Of a DNA stretch of 64,000 nucleotides, positions 9,201 through 20,655 are shown piece by piece. A program made the position numbers and the translations under genes. The notes beneath the pieces are model-generated. The model was not told where the DNA came from, searched no databases, and was given only the letters and a program-made list of their open reading frames with translations. Every line of letters starts with the position of its first letter. Positions within the stretch are counted from its first letter, which is position 1. This stretch comes from Nectonema munidae (lineage: Eukaryota; Nematomorpha; Nectonematoida; Nectonematidae), in contig JAUIRK010001036.1 of the NCBI GenBank assembly GCA_030549495.1, positions 778,001-842,000 on the forward strand, in the 5' to 3' direction.

Positions 9201-11650
9201 CTCATAGACTTAGCTTTTCTTGTTAGCATCTCAGGAACTGAATGCTTTAAACAAGAAGTTACAATGCCAAGGACAACTTGTCAGTGCTGCCTATGACAAT
9301 GTAAGAACATTTTCTACAAAACTTGTGTTATGGAAAACCCAGCTCTCTAAGAAAAACATTTTTCATTCTGATCCTTTTTCCTTTAAATGTGCAAGATGCT
9401 CACCCTGAGCTTCAAATTGAGCTTATAGATCTACAGTGCAATTCTGAACTCAAAACCAAGCAAAAGGAAGTGAATGGGAAAGCAGACATCCTAGGACGAT
9501 TTTTGAGAGAATTGCCTCCTACATTCCCTGAGCTTTCAAAGATGTTTAAGCGGATCATGTGCCTTTTTGGCAGCACATATCTGTGTGAAAAACTCTTCTC
9601 CACCTTAAACTTCACCAAGTCAAAGTACATGTCTAAACTGACTGATGAGCATCTCCAAGCTCTATTGCGGTTCTTATTTGCTTCCTCTCTCAAGCCAGAT
9701 ATGTCACATATGTGCAAGAGTAAGCGCAACCAGGTCTCATGCAACGAAGACTATTTACTAGAAGACAACAGTAATAAGTTTAAAGATATGTTTTTATGTT
9801 AAATGTTATTAATAAAGATTTAGAATATTGTACACTTGCACTTTTTTTTAATAAACGAAACCTTGTTTTGTTGAATATGTGATGCGGCCCTGCCTCCCCT
9901 TGACTTTTCCCCAGGTAATTTGAGTTTGAGACCCCTGATTTAAAATAAATTAAAATAGACAATATAAATAAATGATATGTAATCTATGTAAAATCTAAAA
10001 AACCTTAATCAAAAGTAGAAAAATAATTTATATTTTAAAGAAATCTATTAATAAAACTTATTTAAAAATTATCAATAGTAGGTATCAATTTATAGAAATC
10101 TAAATTATAAAATTAATAAAAAAATAACTTTAATAAAGAATCTTGTTTTTTTAAAAATATAGATTTGAAATAGTAACATACAAATTTATTATCTTTCCTG
10201 AGAAGAATAAATAAACCCATCAGCCATTAATTGAATTGGATATATTGAGAATGTAAAATGTTTTTGATGCAAATGAATTTTTTTGATTGGTTAAAATAAG
10301 TACATTATACACGTATATACAAAATATACATATATATATATATATAATTTGTGAACCCAAATATTTATGGTAAAATAAAGTTAATATTGTTATTCAGAAT
10401 GATAAGAGGATTCTAAAAATATATACATAACTTGATTTTTTATTGAATATACGTGAAGTCATAATTTTGAGCCCGCTGAAAAATCGAAAATTTAAAAAAT
10501 GGGAAATTCAAAAATTTTAAATCATATTCTGATAAAGTTTGATACGCTGATTGCAAATATATAATCCATTTGAAATGAACTGAATGAATTCTATATATTT
10601 TTTGGCGGTAAAATTTGGAATTTTTGTCATTTTATCAAGTTCAAGGGCTAAAAATATTATTTAAAAAAATTCAAACTTAAAATATTTATGCATTTTCGTA
10701 ATCAGTATAAAATTTCCTTTAAAATGAGATATTTAAATCGAAAATTGGATAAGTTTGAAATTTTTCAAAAATTTTGTGTACCTTAATTTTTAAAAAAAAA
10801 ATGAAAACAATATTTAATTTTACACGCTAAAATATTCTGAAAATAGCAAAATTGTGCATATTGTTCAAGGGCTTATAAAAAATTTCATACGTTTTTTAAA
10901 AACCAAAAATAATTTAAAAATGTGGGTAAAAGGATGCTAAGATAGGCATGGTTTAAAATGTTTTTAAAAAATTTCTGCATAAAGTTTTTTTAAAAAGTTT
11001 AAAATTTTGACACAAAATTTAAAAAAAAATTGTTAAAATCAAAAATAAATATTTTTCAAAATGTAAGCAATTTTGAATAAGATCGTGTAAACTCACTCTC
11101 AAGCCATTTCACTTACACCACTTGATAGCGCTACCGAAATGAGGCAGATTAACATTTTATAGCTTGTAAAAATCTTTTTTAATGTAGTAGTAATTTGACT
11201 TTGAATGGAAAAAGTAAAAGAAAATCGGTTCACCAAATCGTGGAATATATATACCTACATATATTAGATTAATGATCAATAGTGATTCAGAGATTTAAAG
11301 TTTTTTAATGAAGAAAAGTAGTAGTATAAGTTTTTACGTTTTTTTAGAGAAAAGATTTTAGCAAAGCGAATTAATGTTCGAGTTGAACATGTAAAGCCTT
11401 CCAAATCTCGTGAAAGTTTCTTACTGCGTGTTCGCAGTAACGAAAAACTTAGAAAGGAGATGCGCGAAAAGAAAATAAAGATTTCCAAAACTTTGTTCAA
11501 AAGAATGGTGAGTAGTGATTCACTTCTTTTTTCAATCTTTTTATTGCATTCCTTTTTTAGCCCAAAGAACCCTTAAAGTCTCATTTCGTTTGTTTTAAGA
11601 AGAATAAACCAGTTTTTGTACAACCGATTCCTTACAAGCTTATAGCTTAA
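6212..11650 (+). CDS. RPL21: 60S ribosomal protein L21 (eL21), four coding exons
   Basis: Structural protein of the large ribosomal subunit in the cytoplasm. Coding exons are 6212-6340 ([13 protein letters not shown]... to VDIK), 6395-6507, 11348-11507 and 11561-11650. They give 163 residues against about 160 in the human protein. All borders are GT-AG and the phases agree (0, 2, 0). Conserved landmarks are [45 protein letters not shown] and the C-terminal PIPYKLIA. The start follows a splice acceptor at 6201-6202, so a 5' untranslated exon lies upstream, as is common for ribosomal protein genes. Introns 1 and 3 are 54 and 53 nt; intron 2 is 4840 nt and filled with transposons. The reading frame is intact, so the gene is probably functional. 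Confidence 0.95.
6395..6507 (+). CDS. RPL21: RPL21 coding exon 2
   Basis: This exon codes [12 protein letters not shown] through LGLIVNKRV and ends in the first two bases of an Arg codon (AG|GTATG). The codon is completed at 11348, across the long intron. Confidence 0.93.
6508..7579 (+). other. RPL21 intron 2, 5' part
   Basis: AT-rich intron sequence with a (CT)n run at 6609-6625 and a 13-nt C run near 6894. No snoRNA-like C/D or H/ACA box pair was recognised. An open stretch at 6818-7018 resembles nothing known. Confidence 0.5.
7620..8010 (+). repeat. Minisatellite, 34-37 bp unit, about 11 copies
   Basis: The unit is close to GATTCTAGGTCCTGTTAAAG followed by ATCATTGGTACCCCCGT. Some units lack the C-run and are 34 bp. 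Units differ by scattered substitutions. About three units recur in inverted orientation at 62634-62720, at the same distance from the element terminus, so the array belongs to the mobile element and not to the host intron. Confidence 0.85.
8286..9937 (+). mobile_element. hAT transposon remnant with intact 8-bp target duplication
   Basis: The ends are CAGGTCTCAAAGTC on the left and GTTTGAGACCCCTG on the right. They match as imperfect terminal inverted repeats of the hAT type. The 8-bp sequence ATTTAAAA flanks both sides exactly (8278-8285 and 9938-9945), which settles the borders at 1652 bp. The transposase inside is truncated and frame-broken. The element is inserted in the Helitron-like repeat, so it is the younger of the two. 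Confidence 0.9.
8430..9802 (+). pseudogene. hAT transposase (GTF2IRD2/EPM2AIP1-like), broken
   Basis: Pieces in changing frames show [20 protein letters not shown] (about 8608-8667, first catalytic Asp region) and [11 protein letters not shown] (about 8812). They continue with [13 protein letters not shown] and [13 protein letters not shown] (about 9086). The C-terminal dimerisation block reads [19 protein letters not shown] (about 9580-9636). The family includes the domesticated vertebrate GTF2IRD2 and EPM2AIP1 genes. The BED finger and N-terminus are missing, and several stops and frame changes are present, so no protein is made. Confidence 0.8.
10330..10346 (+). repeat. (TA)n microsatellite
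   Basis: A run of TA dinucleotides sits next to the segment shared between the two Helitron-like copies. Confidence 0.8.
11348..11650 (+). CDS. RPL21: RPL21 coding exons 3 and 4
   Basis: Exon 3 (11348-11507) begins with [14 protein letters not shown] and ends KRM before GTGAGT. A 53-nt intron ends CCTTTTTTAG. Exon 4 (11561-11650) codes PKEPLKSHF through PIPYKLIA and stops with TAA. Confidence 0.93.
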
Positions 11651-11668
11651 GTCTTCCATTTTGATGCG

Positions 11669-11674
11669 AATAAA
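11669..11674 (+). promoter_or_regulatory. RPL21 polyadenylation signal
   Basis: A canonical AATAAA lies 19 nt after the stop codon and is followed by a T-rich stretch. The short 3' untranslated region fits a ribosomal protein gene. Confidence 0.75.
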
Positions 11675-11889
11675 CTGTCTTTTATTCCTTTATTTTTCAC
11701 CGTCTTATAGTAAGTAAAGGTTGAGTGTATTTGCATATTACAAAGAGCAGGAAAACCTTTCTCGATAGGTTATTTTGAGTTAGATTTGTATCAGCTGCGA
11801 CCACCCTGTTCTAATTTCAGCCTCAAACATAATTTTAGCTCTTACTTTTCTTTATTTTCATTTTCTCACCACTATCCACGAATACACCA

Positions 11890-13220
11890 TGGACAAAAAT
11901 ATGAATATTGGGGGTCCTTTTAGCAGAGTAAGGGGTCCATGATGTCTTAAAATAAATAATATGTAAACAAATGAGTTATCAGCATTCACTGCTTTTAGCG
12001 CTTAATTGACAGGCTATTTATGCAATATATTCTAAAATGTTTATACTTAAAAGTGTATAATAGTAAAATAAAAATCGGATGTAGGCATATTTTATATGGT
12101 TTGGACATCTAATAACCATATTTCTCATTTTTATCTATTCACCATGTAAGTAATGATAACAATTTCCTAAAATGTTAAATTACTACTGACAGCCACGGAT
12201 ACCACAATATATTTATATTTATTCTAAGAGTCAAGCTAATTGTACAATGCAATTATTAATGAATAGTATCTATGATTACATTTTTAGTTTGAATGAAGTT
12301 GATTACAGCAATCTCTAGCTACTTGGCGCTTTGATTATATCGAGGCCTGAATGCATATCGGATTTTATTTGAAAGTCATTATCGTATATCCCTCTATTTC
12401 GGCACTTGAAATATAGGACTTGTTTCATTGAATTATTGAAAACTCGCATCGTACATTACCAACATCTTACGTCGTAAGCTTGATCAATTTCCAGCACGTG
12501 CTTCCAGTTAGACATGATGACTTGTTTTAAAGACTTGTTAGCGCTGAAAATTCCAGACTGGGTATCCAATCCATTTGAGGTGAATGCTTCTGATGTTTCA
12601 ATTGACTTACAACAAGAACTTTTTGAATTATGTGACGAGTGGGCTCAAAGTTTATTTAATAAAGATCAACAGAATGCATGGAGACGTAGTGAGTTTGCCT
12701 GTAAATATCCGCTATTATGGGAAAACGTTAAAATGTACATCATTGCTTTTCCGTCTACCTATCTTGTGGAATGTGGTTTTGGTTGAGCGAATCAGCTATT
12801 GACCAAGTATCCTAATCGTCTTTACCTTGTGAAAGAGGGGACCTGGGCTTTATTGAATTTGGAACCAAATATTAAAAAATTGGTTTCACGACATCAGGCT
12901 CAAGGTACTCAGTAATTTGTACGACACCGTTACTTTTTTTTAAGAATAATAAAATTTAAATGCTATATTGTACTTCTTTTTATTGATATTTGATTCAAAA
13001 ATATTATGCTGAAAGATTTTTGTTTATCTTGTCCAAGGAAGCCTTTAGATGTGAAATTATGAATATAATATATATTCGTTTTTTCTTAAAATTAAAATTG
13101 AAATGTTTTCCCTATTTGAATATATATATTTATACAGGTCTCTTATAGATCATGGGGGTCCACAGTTAATAAGGTTATCGCTCAAAGGGTCCACAAACAA
13201 AAAAAGGTTTGGAACCCCTG
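11890..13220 (+). mobile_element. hAT remnant (ZBED/FAM200-like)
   Basis: The right end reads GGTTTGGAACCCCTG at 13206-13220, a typical hAT terminus. Inside, 12514-12783 codes a hAT C-terminal piece (KIPDWVSNPFEV, YPLLWENVKMYIIAFPSTYLVECGFG). After a stop the frame continues LLTKYPNRL and LEPNIKKLVSRHQAQGTQ to 12912. This end-phrase is characteristic of the FAM200/ZBED5 group of hAT transposases. The left end is degraded: a GGGGTCC-containing stretch at 11912-11945 resembles the right subterminal region. No target duplication was found. Confidence 0.7.
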
Positions 13221-13534
13221 CACTAATATTACTATTTAACACCATCATGATTACAGTAATTTCATTCTTGAAAGCCATCGAACTTTTATGTCAATTGATT
13301 TGTGATGTATTTTCCCATTTTCCTTATATGTTTTACCTAAATTGTATTGTATTAGCTTTTAAAAAAATTTATGGGCGCTGCAAAAGTTACGAATAACAAG
13401 TATTAGGTATTCATTTTTTTCTATTCAATCAAAAAATATTTTGTACAATTTAAATATGATTGAAAAAATTTTATGTAAGTAGCTAAATCTTATTTCAAGT
13501 TTCCTATTTAGATCATGCATGGTCCTGATCCTTG

Positions 13535-13990
13535 CATTCACCTTGAGAGTTGAGATACTAATTCTCAAACTTTGATTGCCCATGGCCCCCTACAGAATCG
13601 TTAACATTCGTGGCCCCTGCCCTTTAATAAAAGATGCAGGTTTCGTTTTTTCTAAGCAAGATAATCAATGAGACACTTGCTGTTGGGTTTGCCCTTTATG
13701 TCAGTGTCCATCTTGGATACAACAAGGTAAATGTTCCCAACGGCAAGGCGTTTTCTGGACAAGGTGAGTAAATCACGGAATGTCTCCAATTAAATGGCGT
13801 CCTTCTTGCTGAGTAATGGATACGCATATTGAACAGACAACCAAAAGCTGGATCGGTCTTCTTTCTTATTGAATACCAGCCTGATTGATTTAGAAACCTT
13901 CGATTCTACTTTGTCTTCAGTAGTCACAGCTTTGCAAGAACTGGCTCATTTCGTTTTTTCTGCTGAATATATCCTGTAAGGTAGGGAAAC
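13535..13990 (-). mobile_element. Second hAT remnant, 3' end fragment
   Basis: At about 13543 the sequence ATTCTCAAACTTTG followed by GCCCATGGCCCCC resembles the CAGTGGTTCTCAAAC terminus of many hAT elements. The - strand then has a coding-like stretch (SSFWLSVQYAYPLLSKK near 13850) resembling the region before the hAT dimerisation domain. It is short, broken and lacks the second end. Confidence 0.4.
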
Positions 13991-13994
13991 ATCA

Positions 13995-15065
13995 TTGTGA
14001 TGCCTAGGATTTTTGGGTATGTGTTATAGTGTTGTGTTCAGAATTATACTGTGTAAAGAGTGTAGCTAGTCTGGTGTTGTGATGATGATGAGAAAGAGTT
14101 TCCTCTTGTTGAAACTTTCGGCAATAATGTGAATAGATTGAAGGGCTTGTGTAGTAGAATGCGTTTTTTAATCCATGTTGGTGTTAAGTATGTAAGGTTC
14201 TATCTTGAGAATGATTTTTCTGGTCCTAGTGATTTGCTGTTGTTAATGTTGGGATGCCTTGTGATATGTACGTATGTTATGGGGAGTTTTTGTAGTTGTT
14301 TATTAATGCTTCTGTGTGATTTGTTTGTAGCTTTCGGTGCTGTATTGGTGAACTGTTTATTTGTAAGTGTTTGCGATTTCGTCTGTCTTTCATTTTGATT
14401 GCGTTATATGAAATAGTTCTATTTGTGTCTGTGTAGGTTTTCTTGTTTTGCAGGTTTATGATGGTGTTTCGGTATGTGTTTTTGGGACCAGTTTTTGCTA
14501 ATTTGTTCTTTTCAGAGCGAGAGTTTATGTGTTTTGTTTTGGATTGATATTTGTTTGTTGAGTTTATGTGGGAATATAATGGATCGTTTTCTGATTTCGT
14601 TTATGATTGATCTGATTTTTTCGTGGATATGTGTTATTAAGTCGCTGCCTGTTGAATTGCTGTGTCGGTCGGTTCTAATGTATGTGGAATGCGAGGGTTT
14701 TACTGTTTGGATTGAGTATGGTTTCTTCGATAGTTATGATGTTTGGTTTAAGTTGGATGGTGAGATGGTTAGCTCCGTCATTTTGTTTGAGATGCTGTTG
14801 ATGTTAATTTGCAATATTCTAAATATACTTGAATGCTTTGTTTGTGTGTTGTGAGAAATAGGATGAGATTGCGTGGTGATTGAAGTAAGGAGGGGTTTTG
14901 TGGTGGTGAGAAGGTTTGTTGATTTTTGGATGACGGGTTTAGAGTTGTATGTTAAACATGTGTGATGTAAGGTTATTGCTAAAATAGTTCAGAGACAGTG
15001 AGGATGTGTGAGTGATTTGTGTTGTAAGATTTGAGGAGTATGTTTGCGCATTTTTGATGGATCCA
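13995..15065 (-). mobile_element. LINE remnant (5' endonuclease portion), GT-rich on + strand
   Basis: On the - strand the sequence is CA-rich and codes, across frames, LQININSISNKMTEL (about 14815), PNIITIEETILNPNSKT (about 14745) and RTDRHSNSTG (about 14670). This is the N-terminal endonuclease start of a non-LTR retrotransposon (motif LQ.NINGI...KPDIITIQET). It is broken by stops and frame changes and lacks the RT. A CA-rich LINE tail with the same base bias lies at 59870-61260. The + strand open frames here (14129-14398, 14474-14854) are shadows of this skewed sequence. Confidence 0.65.
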
Positions 15066-16228
15066 GTGTATGGTTAATATTTTTGCAGATTGAGCAGATA
15101 AATTTTTGTCGACTTGGACCTGGGTTTATTGCTATGTTTTTCCCCAGAAGAATTACCTATGCTATTTTTTAAATAGGAAACAAATAAGATAGAATATAAT
15201 AAATCAATTATAAGCTTTTGTGTGGCATGTATAGAATTATATAGTACGCTAATCGAAAGAACACAATCAACGCACGTACATGAAAAAATAAGTGTTGGCA
15301 ACTAACATTACCATTGCTCGAACATTGAATGTACAATTTTCCGAGAAAATTATTAGAATTCATTTTTTCTAACGTAAACGGTTTACTGTGAATGTTCTGT
15401 GGGCTGGAATTTGTTTCTGCCTTCTATCTTTCTCCTAAAAAATTTTAATTCAACAAAAAAGCTTATAGAAAAATACATTGAACGAAAAAAAAGCGTTTCA
15501 TAAGAATTTATTTTATTCTGAGACTTAGAGTTGAAAAATTCGGTTATATTTCTATTTTGTACATGCTTGGAATTTAAGGAGATCAATGTATTCTACTTGT
15601 TAAAGTCGAAGAACTCATTTTATGAAAGTTATAATGGGAAGAAATGAAGTAAAGTTCGTTATGAGATTTTTGTTGTAGACGTTTGGACAGATCTATGATA
15701 TCTTCAGAAAGAATTTTATTGATAGAATATTAATTTTGTTTTTCCATGTATTGGACGTCTTCAGATTACGTGGCTGTTGATTCAGAGGAGGTTACCCTAA
15801 TTTTTGAACCGAGTATTAAAATGATTCTAGACTTTTAGTCCCTTAAATATTTGTAACTAGACTAGAAAATAAAGAATATTTTAGTTAGAAATTGTTAAAA
15901 GATTATTTAAAAAGTGAATTTACCTCTCTAGGCATTGTAATATGCGCTGTAGATTTTTTATCGATCATAAATTATTTGAAAACCAAAGATAAATCTATTC
16001 TATGTCCATTGAATTATAACAAAAGATATGATCTGTATATTTCCAAAAAAACATTTTAAGTCTGAACTTACAAGAATGTAAATTTATAACTATATATTAA
16101 AAAAAAAATTAATGCAGTTCTTGTTGAGTAGTCAACATTTTAGAAAAATAGAACTTATAGGATCAAAAGATTACCTGAGTCAATAGACATGTATAATAAA
16201 CTTAATATTTAACAATAACAAGTATCAA
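15066..16228. other. AT-rich intergenic DNA
   Basis: No gene or recognisable element is visible. Short open frames on the - strand (15074-15301, 15383-15586) show no known domain and have no coding signs. Confidence 0.5.
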
Positions 16229-16564
16229 CCCTATTAGTGCTGGGGGCGTAAAATGTCCCCTCACTTTCACAAAAAAATTAATTGTAGAAAATTGGCTGAA
16301 TCATATCCCTTCAAAATTTGTGACTTTTCCTAAAACGCTAACTGCATCTTTTGAAACCATTTTCATGGTAGTTGAATGACCCCTTCATATCCAAAACTGT
16401 CAATCAAAATTAAAATTTTTCAGCAAAATTTTGACATTATCTGTACTTAACCTTATAACTTAGGATCTAAATTATATAATACCTTGAAAATTTATAATTA
16501 TATACAGTTTGGAACGCATAACACTTTATATATTTAATTTTTTCAATAATCATGGCTACTTTTT

Positions 16565-17640
16565 AGAAAATGTCAATCAAAATTTTGATTGATCAAAAAT
16601 ATATCTAATAAAATATACCTTCAAATTTTACATAAAATATATGTGTCATACTAAATTGGCCATGCTGGTTTCATTTCTGGACTCATTTTTTACGTTTAGG
16701 ATGTGAAAATACCAATAAGTGTTAATCAAATTTGCGGTTTACTTGTAAAAATTGTCTCCAAAAACATTCATTCAAATTTTACAATGACATATGGTATACT
16801 AAATCGGCCATACTGGTTTCATTTTTTAAGTTTAGGATGTGAAAATACCTATAAGTGTTAATCAAATTTGCGGTTTACTTCTAAAAATTGTCTCAAAACA
16901 TTCATTCAAATTTTACTATGAAATATATGTGTTATACTAAATCAACCATTCTAGTTTCATTTATGAACTCAATTTTTGCAGTTTGAATTTGAAAAAACCG
17001 ATAAGTATCAATCAAATTTGCGTTTAGTTCTAAAATTTGTTTCCAAAAATATTGATTCAAATTTTACATAAAATATATATTTTTATAGCAAATAGATGAT
17101 GATGATTTCATTTCTGAACACAGTTTTCGCATTTAGAGGTTTTACTGATAGTGTCAATCAAATTTGCGGTTTATGTCTGAAAACTATATCCCAAAATATT
17201 CTCTCTAATTTTACATGAAATATATGTTTTTATACCAATTCGACCATGATAATTTTATTTCTGAAATCATTTTTTGCATTTAGAGTTTTTAAATGTCTGA
17301 AAGTGTCAATTAAATGTTCGATTTACGTCGAATGTCTACAGAAATATTTATGAAATTAAAATAAAATAACTGTTTTTATGCCAAATGGAAGATGCTGATT
17401 TCATTTTTGAACTCAGGTTTGGCATTTATGGTTTTAAAATATCTGAATGCTTCAATCAGATTTGCGGTTTACTTCTAGATACTGTCTTCAAAAATATTTT
17501 CAAAAAAATAAAATATCTGTTTTATACCAAATCGAATATTCTTATTTTATTTATGTACTGGATTTTGTATAATACAGTTAAAAAATATCTCGAAGTGGCA
17601 ATTGAATTAGTAATGTATGCCTGAAAATCAGTTCTGTAAA
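16565..17640 (+). repeat. Tandem array A, about 145-bp unit, 7-8 copies
   Basis: Each unit carries a form of AATCAAATTTGCGGTTTACT and of GGTTTCATTT..GAACTCA. The AATCAAATTTGCG motif recurs near 16725, 16860, 17010, 17157, 17305 and 17455. Units are diverged from each other, but each matches its partner in arm R, so amplification came before the arms separated. Confidence 0.8.
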
Positions 17641-18649
17641 AAAATTTCAAAAAATGGCTGCATATTAGGTATATAGTAAAAATATACTTTTTTTTTTGTA
17701 TATTTTGGCTTATAATACTTTCTACAATCATCTTGAGTATGAAATATTTATTAAAAAAAATAAAACGTATTATAAAATCTTTTGAAAATTTGTAGGAGAG
17801 AAGGAACCAAGTTGAAAACTAATTGAAAAGAGAACATGTGATCAAAACAAATAATAAAAATATGTATCTTGACTAAATGGAAGAACTACCATGTTCTAAT
17901 GAACTAGGAAGTGGTTTAATTATATAATATTAGATGCTTCAAAAAAGATTTTGACTGAAAAAGAGGTTCCTCTTTTCCAAATAAAAAATATTTAATATAT
18001 AACTTATCATCTAGGATTACAATTAACATTTAGCTAAGATGGGTAGGAAATCTGAAAATTTAGAATAGGTCAGATTTATCAAAAATGGCACAGATGCCAA
18101 TATGTGAGAATTTAGTCGCTATCAAGATATTTTTAATTTAAATTGTCCATATTTTTCCTTTTGCGTCAAAGAGATAATTTTTTATATGAAGAACGTAGAC
18201 AACGTTTTGTAATTGAACAATGAACATCACGAATGATTCATCAGAAAAAAACCTTTGAAATGAGATTGGTTGACAAATATTCAGGCCTGATAATAAAATA
18301 CACGATACCGATAAAAAAGTCTAAGATCATCAAAAAGCTACTTTAATCAGAATGCTTTGAGAGAAGAAAAAAGTAATTTTATCCTTATAAAAAAATTTTC
18401 GAACACACATTGAAGAGCTACCAAAAAAGGATCATCATAGAATGAATAGCAAAATTACATACTGTAAATTATAATATGACGTAGAGACTACGAGCCGATA
18501 ACGAATTTGTAGCCAAAAACATGGAGGTCCTATCGAATTACATAAGTTACTATAGAGTGAATTAAACACCTAAAGTTGGTTTAAATAAATTAAGAAAATA
18601 ATTACCAGAGAAATACTTCAATTAGAAGTTATTTTTATCTTTATATATT

Positions 18650-19630
18650 TGACATTGATTTACAGTTTTCATCGATTTTTTTGACAGGTTTTATTGATTT
18701 CATAAAAAATGAACATCATTAAATTCTACATACTTGAAATGTATAAAAAACTTTTTATAAGAATAAACATTTTAATTTTGACATGGGCTGTCATATTTAA
18801 ATTATTTTGTCAGGTTTGACTAATATTTATAAAATAAAAAAGGAATATAACCAGTAAACACAGCCTACTTGAAAATGGGTATATGTGTGTAAAATGCCAT
18901 GCACGGTAAACTTAATAACCTCTCTATACTTTCTATTAAACGTAATTCTCTAATTTAAAAAACCGTGCCTGATCCTTTATTTTTGGGATAAATCAATTTT
19001 TTGACAGTTTTGATTGATTTTTATAAAAAAAAAATGAATATCACCACTGAATTACGCATGCTTAAAAATGGGTATATATGTGTAAAAAACTTTATATTAT
19101 TACTTAGATAAAAGTTTCTTTTTAAGATGAGTGTTTATAAATCAATGTTTGATACTTTAATTGATTTTTATAAAAAAATGAATATCACTGCGAATTTAGC
19201 ATGCTTGAAAAGGGGTGTATATGTGTAAAAAACATAATTATTTAGATAAAAAGTTTCTTTTTTGAGATGAGCTGTCACATTTAGATCAATTTTGTTGACA
19301 GGTTTGATTGATTTTCATAAAAAATGAATATCACCACTGAATTCAGCATATTTGAAAATGGGTAGTAAAAAACTTTATATAATTATTTAGATAAAAAGTT
19401 CCTTTTTGAGACAGTCTATTCTTGAGCTGTCATTTTAGAGCTGTCACATTTAGATGAATTTTTCGAAAAATTTGATTGATTTTCATAAAAAAAATTAATA
19501 TCACCACTGAATTCAGCATATTTAAAAATGGGTATACATGTGTAAAAAACTATATAATTATTTAGATAAAAAGTTCTTTTTTGAGATGAGCTGTCACATT
19601 TAGATCAATTTTTTGACAAGTTTGATTGAA
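18650..19630 (+). repeat. Tandem array B, about 145-150 bp unit, 6-7 copies
   Basis: Units share GATTGATTTTCATAAAAAATG, ATATCACCACTGAATTCAGC, AAAATGGGTATA and GATGAGCTGTCACATTTAGA. The GGGTATA..TGTGTAAA motif recurs near 18877, 19070, 19213 and 19532. The array has a matching partner at 38394-39320. Confidence 0.8.
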
Positions 19631-20655
19631 AATATGCAACATATAGGCGATGGCCCATAGTTGTTTTGTCTAATTATTTAGACATAGGAGCCTTGAACAC
19701 TTATATCATATTAGTAAACAATTTGAAAAGTTAATCTTCATTATCCATTAGTACTTCAACATTTTTAGTGGCAGGAGAACGGTACTTTCACTAAATACAT
19801 CTGGAAAAGAAGAACATCGCTTGTGTTGTAAGATTAATTCTAAAATCTTTTGGGATTTGTAAGTGCCAGTGTCATATTGCGCCTGTCAAAACAAGGAGCC
19901 CCTGCCAAATCTGCAAAGAAAACTAGGGTTCTTCAGAGATGTTTCTCATGGGGGTCTAAAATCAAAATTGTGATCAACACAAAACATTTTATGCGAAAAC
20001 TGTTTTCATGATATATTCCATTTAAATTTTAACAATAAAACCAAAAAATCAATACAAATTTTCAAAAAAAATTGAGTTTTTATTTTTCTTGATTTATTGA
20101 ATTGAAATATTATTCTACATATAATAACGTTTAAGTGTCCAAAAAACTAAAAATCAATTTTATTTTGAAAGACAGATCATGAAAAAGTTGAAAATTTTAT
20201 AGATAGTCTTAAATCCCCATTTTATGTTGAAACGTTTTCAGAATACAGACTTTTATGATATTATTTTGAAGTTATTTTAATTTTTGCAAGATCTTCATTC
20301 AACTTTTTAAGTAAAAATAATAGTTTTAGTGTTTCTGATCTTTACTTTTTCATTTCATTCTTTCAACAGCAATACTTGCTTAACTTTACACGTTTTATCG
20401 TACTTTTTGTTTAATCAAAAATTTATTTAATTAACTTCTTGGTGACCGACCTAGTTATCACAAATTTCTTTGCTGTCACATCATTTCATAAGATAGTAAT
20501 AAACAAAGAATTCATTTAAATCGGTGTTACGAATTTTCATCAGCAAATTTATTACTCGATTTTTTATAAATGAATAATGCATATCTTAGCGAAAATGAGA
20601 ATATTCTCGTTGATTTTTTGTTAATGACGATAATGATAATGGCAATGTTTTTTTG
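19631..20655. other. AT-rich intergenic DNA
   Basis: No gene or element is recognised. Homology between the two inverted-repeat arms stops abruptly at its left edge. Confidence 0.5.

Larger units (their letters stand above)
7580..11065 (-). mobile_element. Helitron-like non-autonomous element, copy 1 (interrupted by a hAT)
   Basis: Read on the - strand, the element ends at 7580 in ...GGCTTATCCTAG followed by T, with a small hairpin (GTCTC/GAGAC) about 12 nt before the terminal CTAG. A Helitron 3' end has just this CTRR terminus, hairpin and A/T target. Inside are a minisatellite (7620-8010) and, beyond the inserted hAT, a segment at about 10340-11060. That segment matches the second copy at 61.3-62.77 kb in inverted orientation: both share GTAAAATAAAGTTAATATTG and GGATGCT...GATAGGCATGGTT. 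No Rep/helicase gene is seen. The 5' border is uncertain. Confidence 0.6.
16229..19630 (+). repeat. Arm L of a long inverted repeat (piggyBac-type terminus, two tandem arrays)
   Basis: It begins TCAA-CCCTATTAGTGC, with a short hairpin-forming GGGGGCG...GTCCCC at about 16242-16261. A unique piece of about 340 bp follows. Then come a first tandem array (16565-17640, about 145-bp unit), a unique core (17650-18640) and a second array (18650-19630, about 145-150 bp unit). Arm R at 38394-45629 repeats the whole series in reverse order and on the opposite strand, at about 90 percent identity by eye. The arms differ by half a unit at the inner edge. No open reading frame of note was found in the core. 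Confidence 0.8.

Noticed and set aside
14129-14854. Two + strand open frames rich in Leu, Cys and Val that look like membrane proteins
   Set aside because: They are shadows of the GT-rich strand. The opposite strand carries LINE endonuclease motifs.
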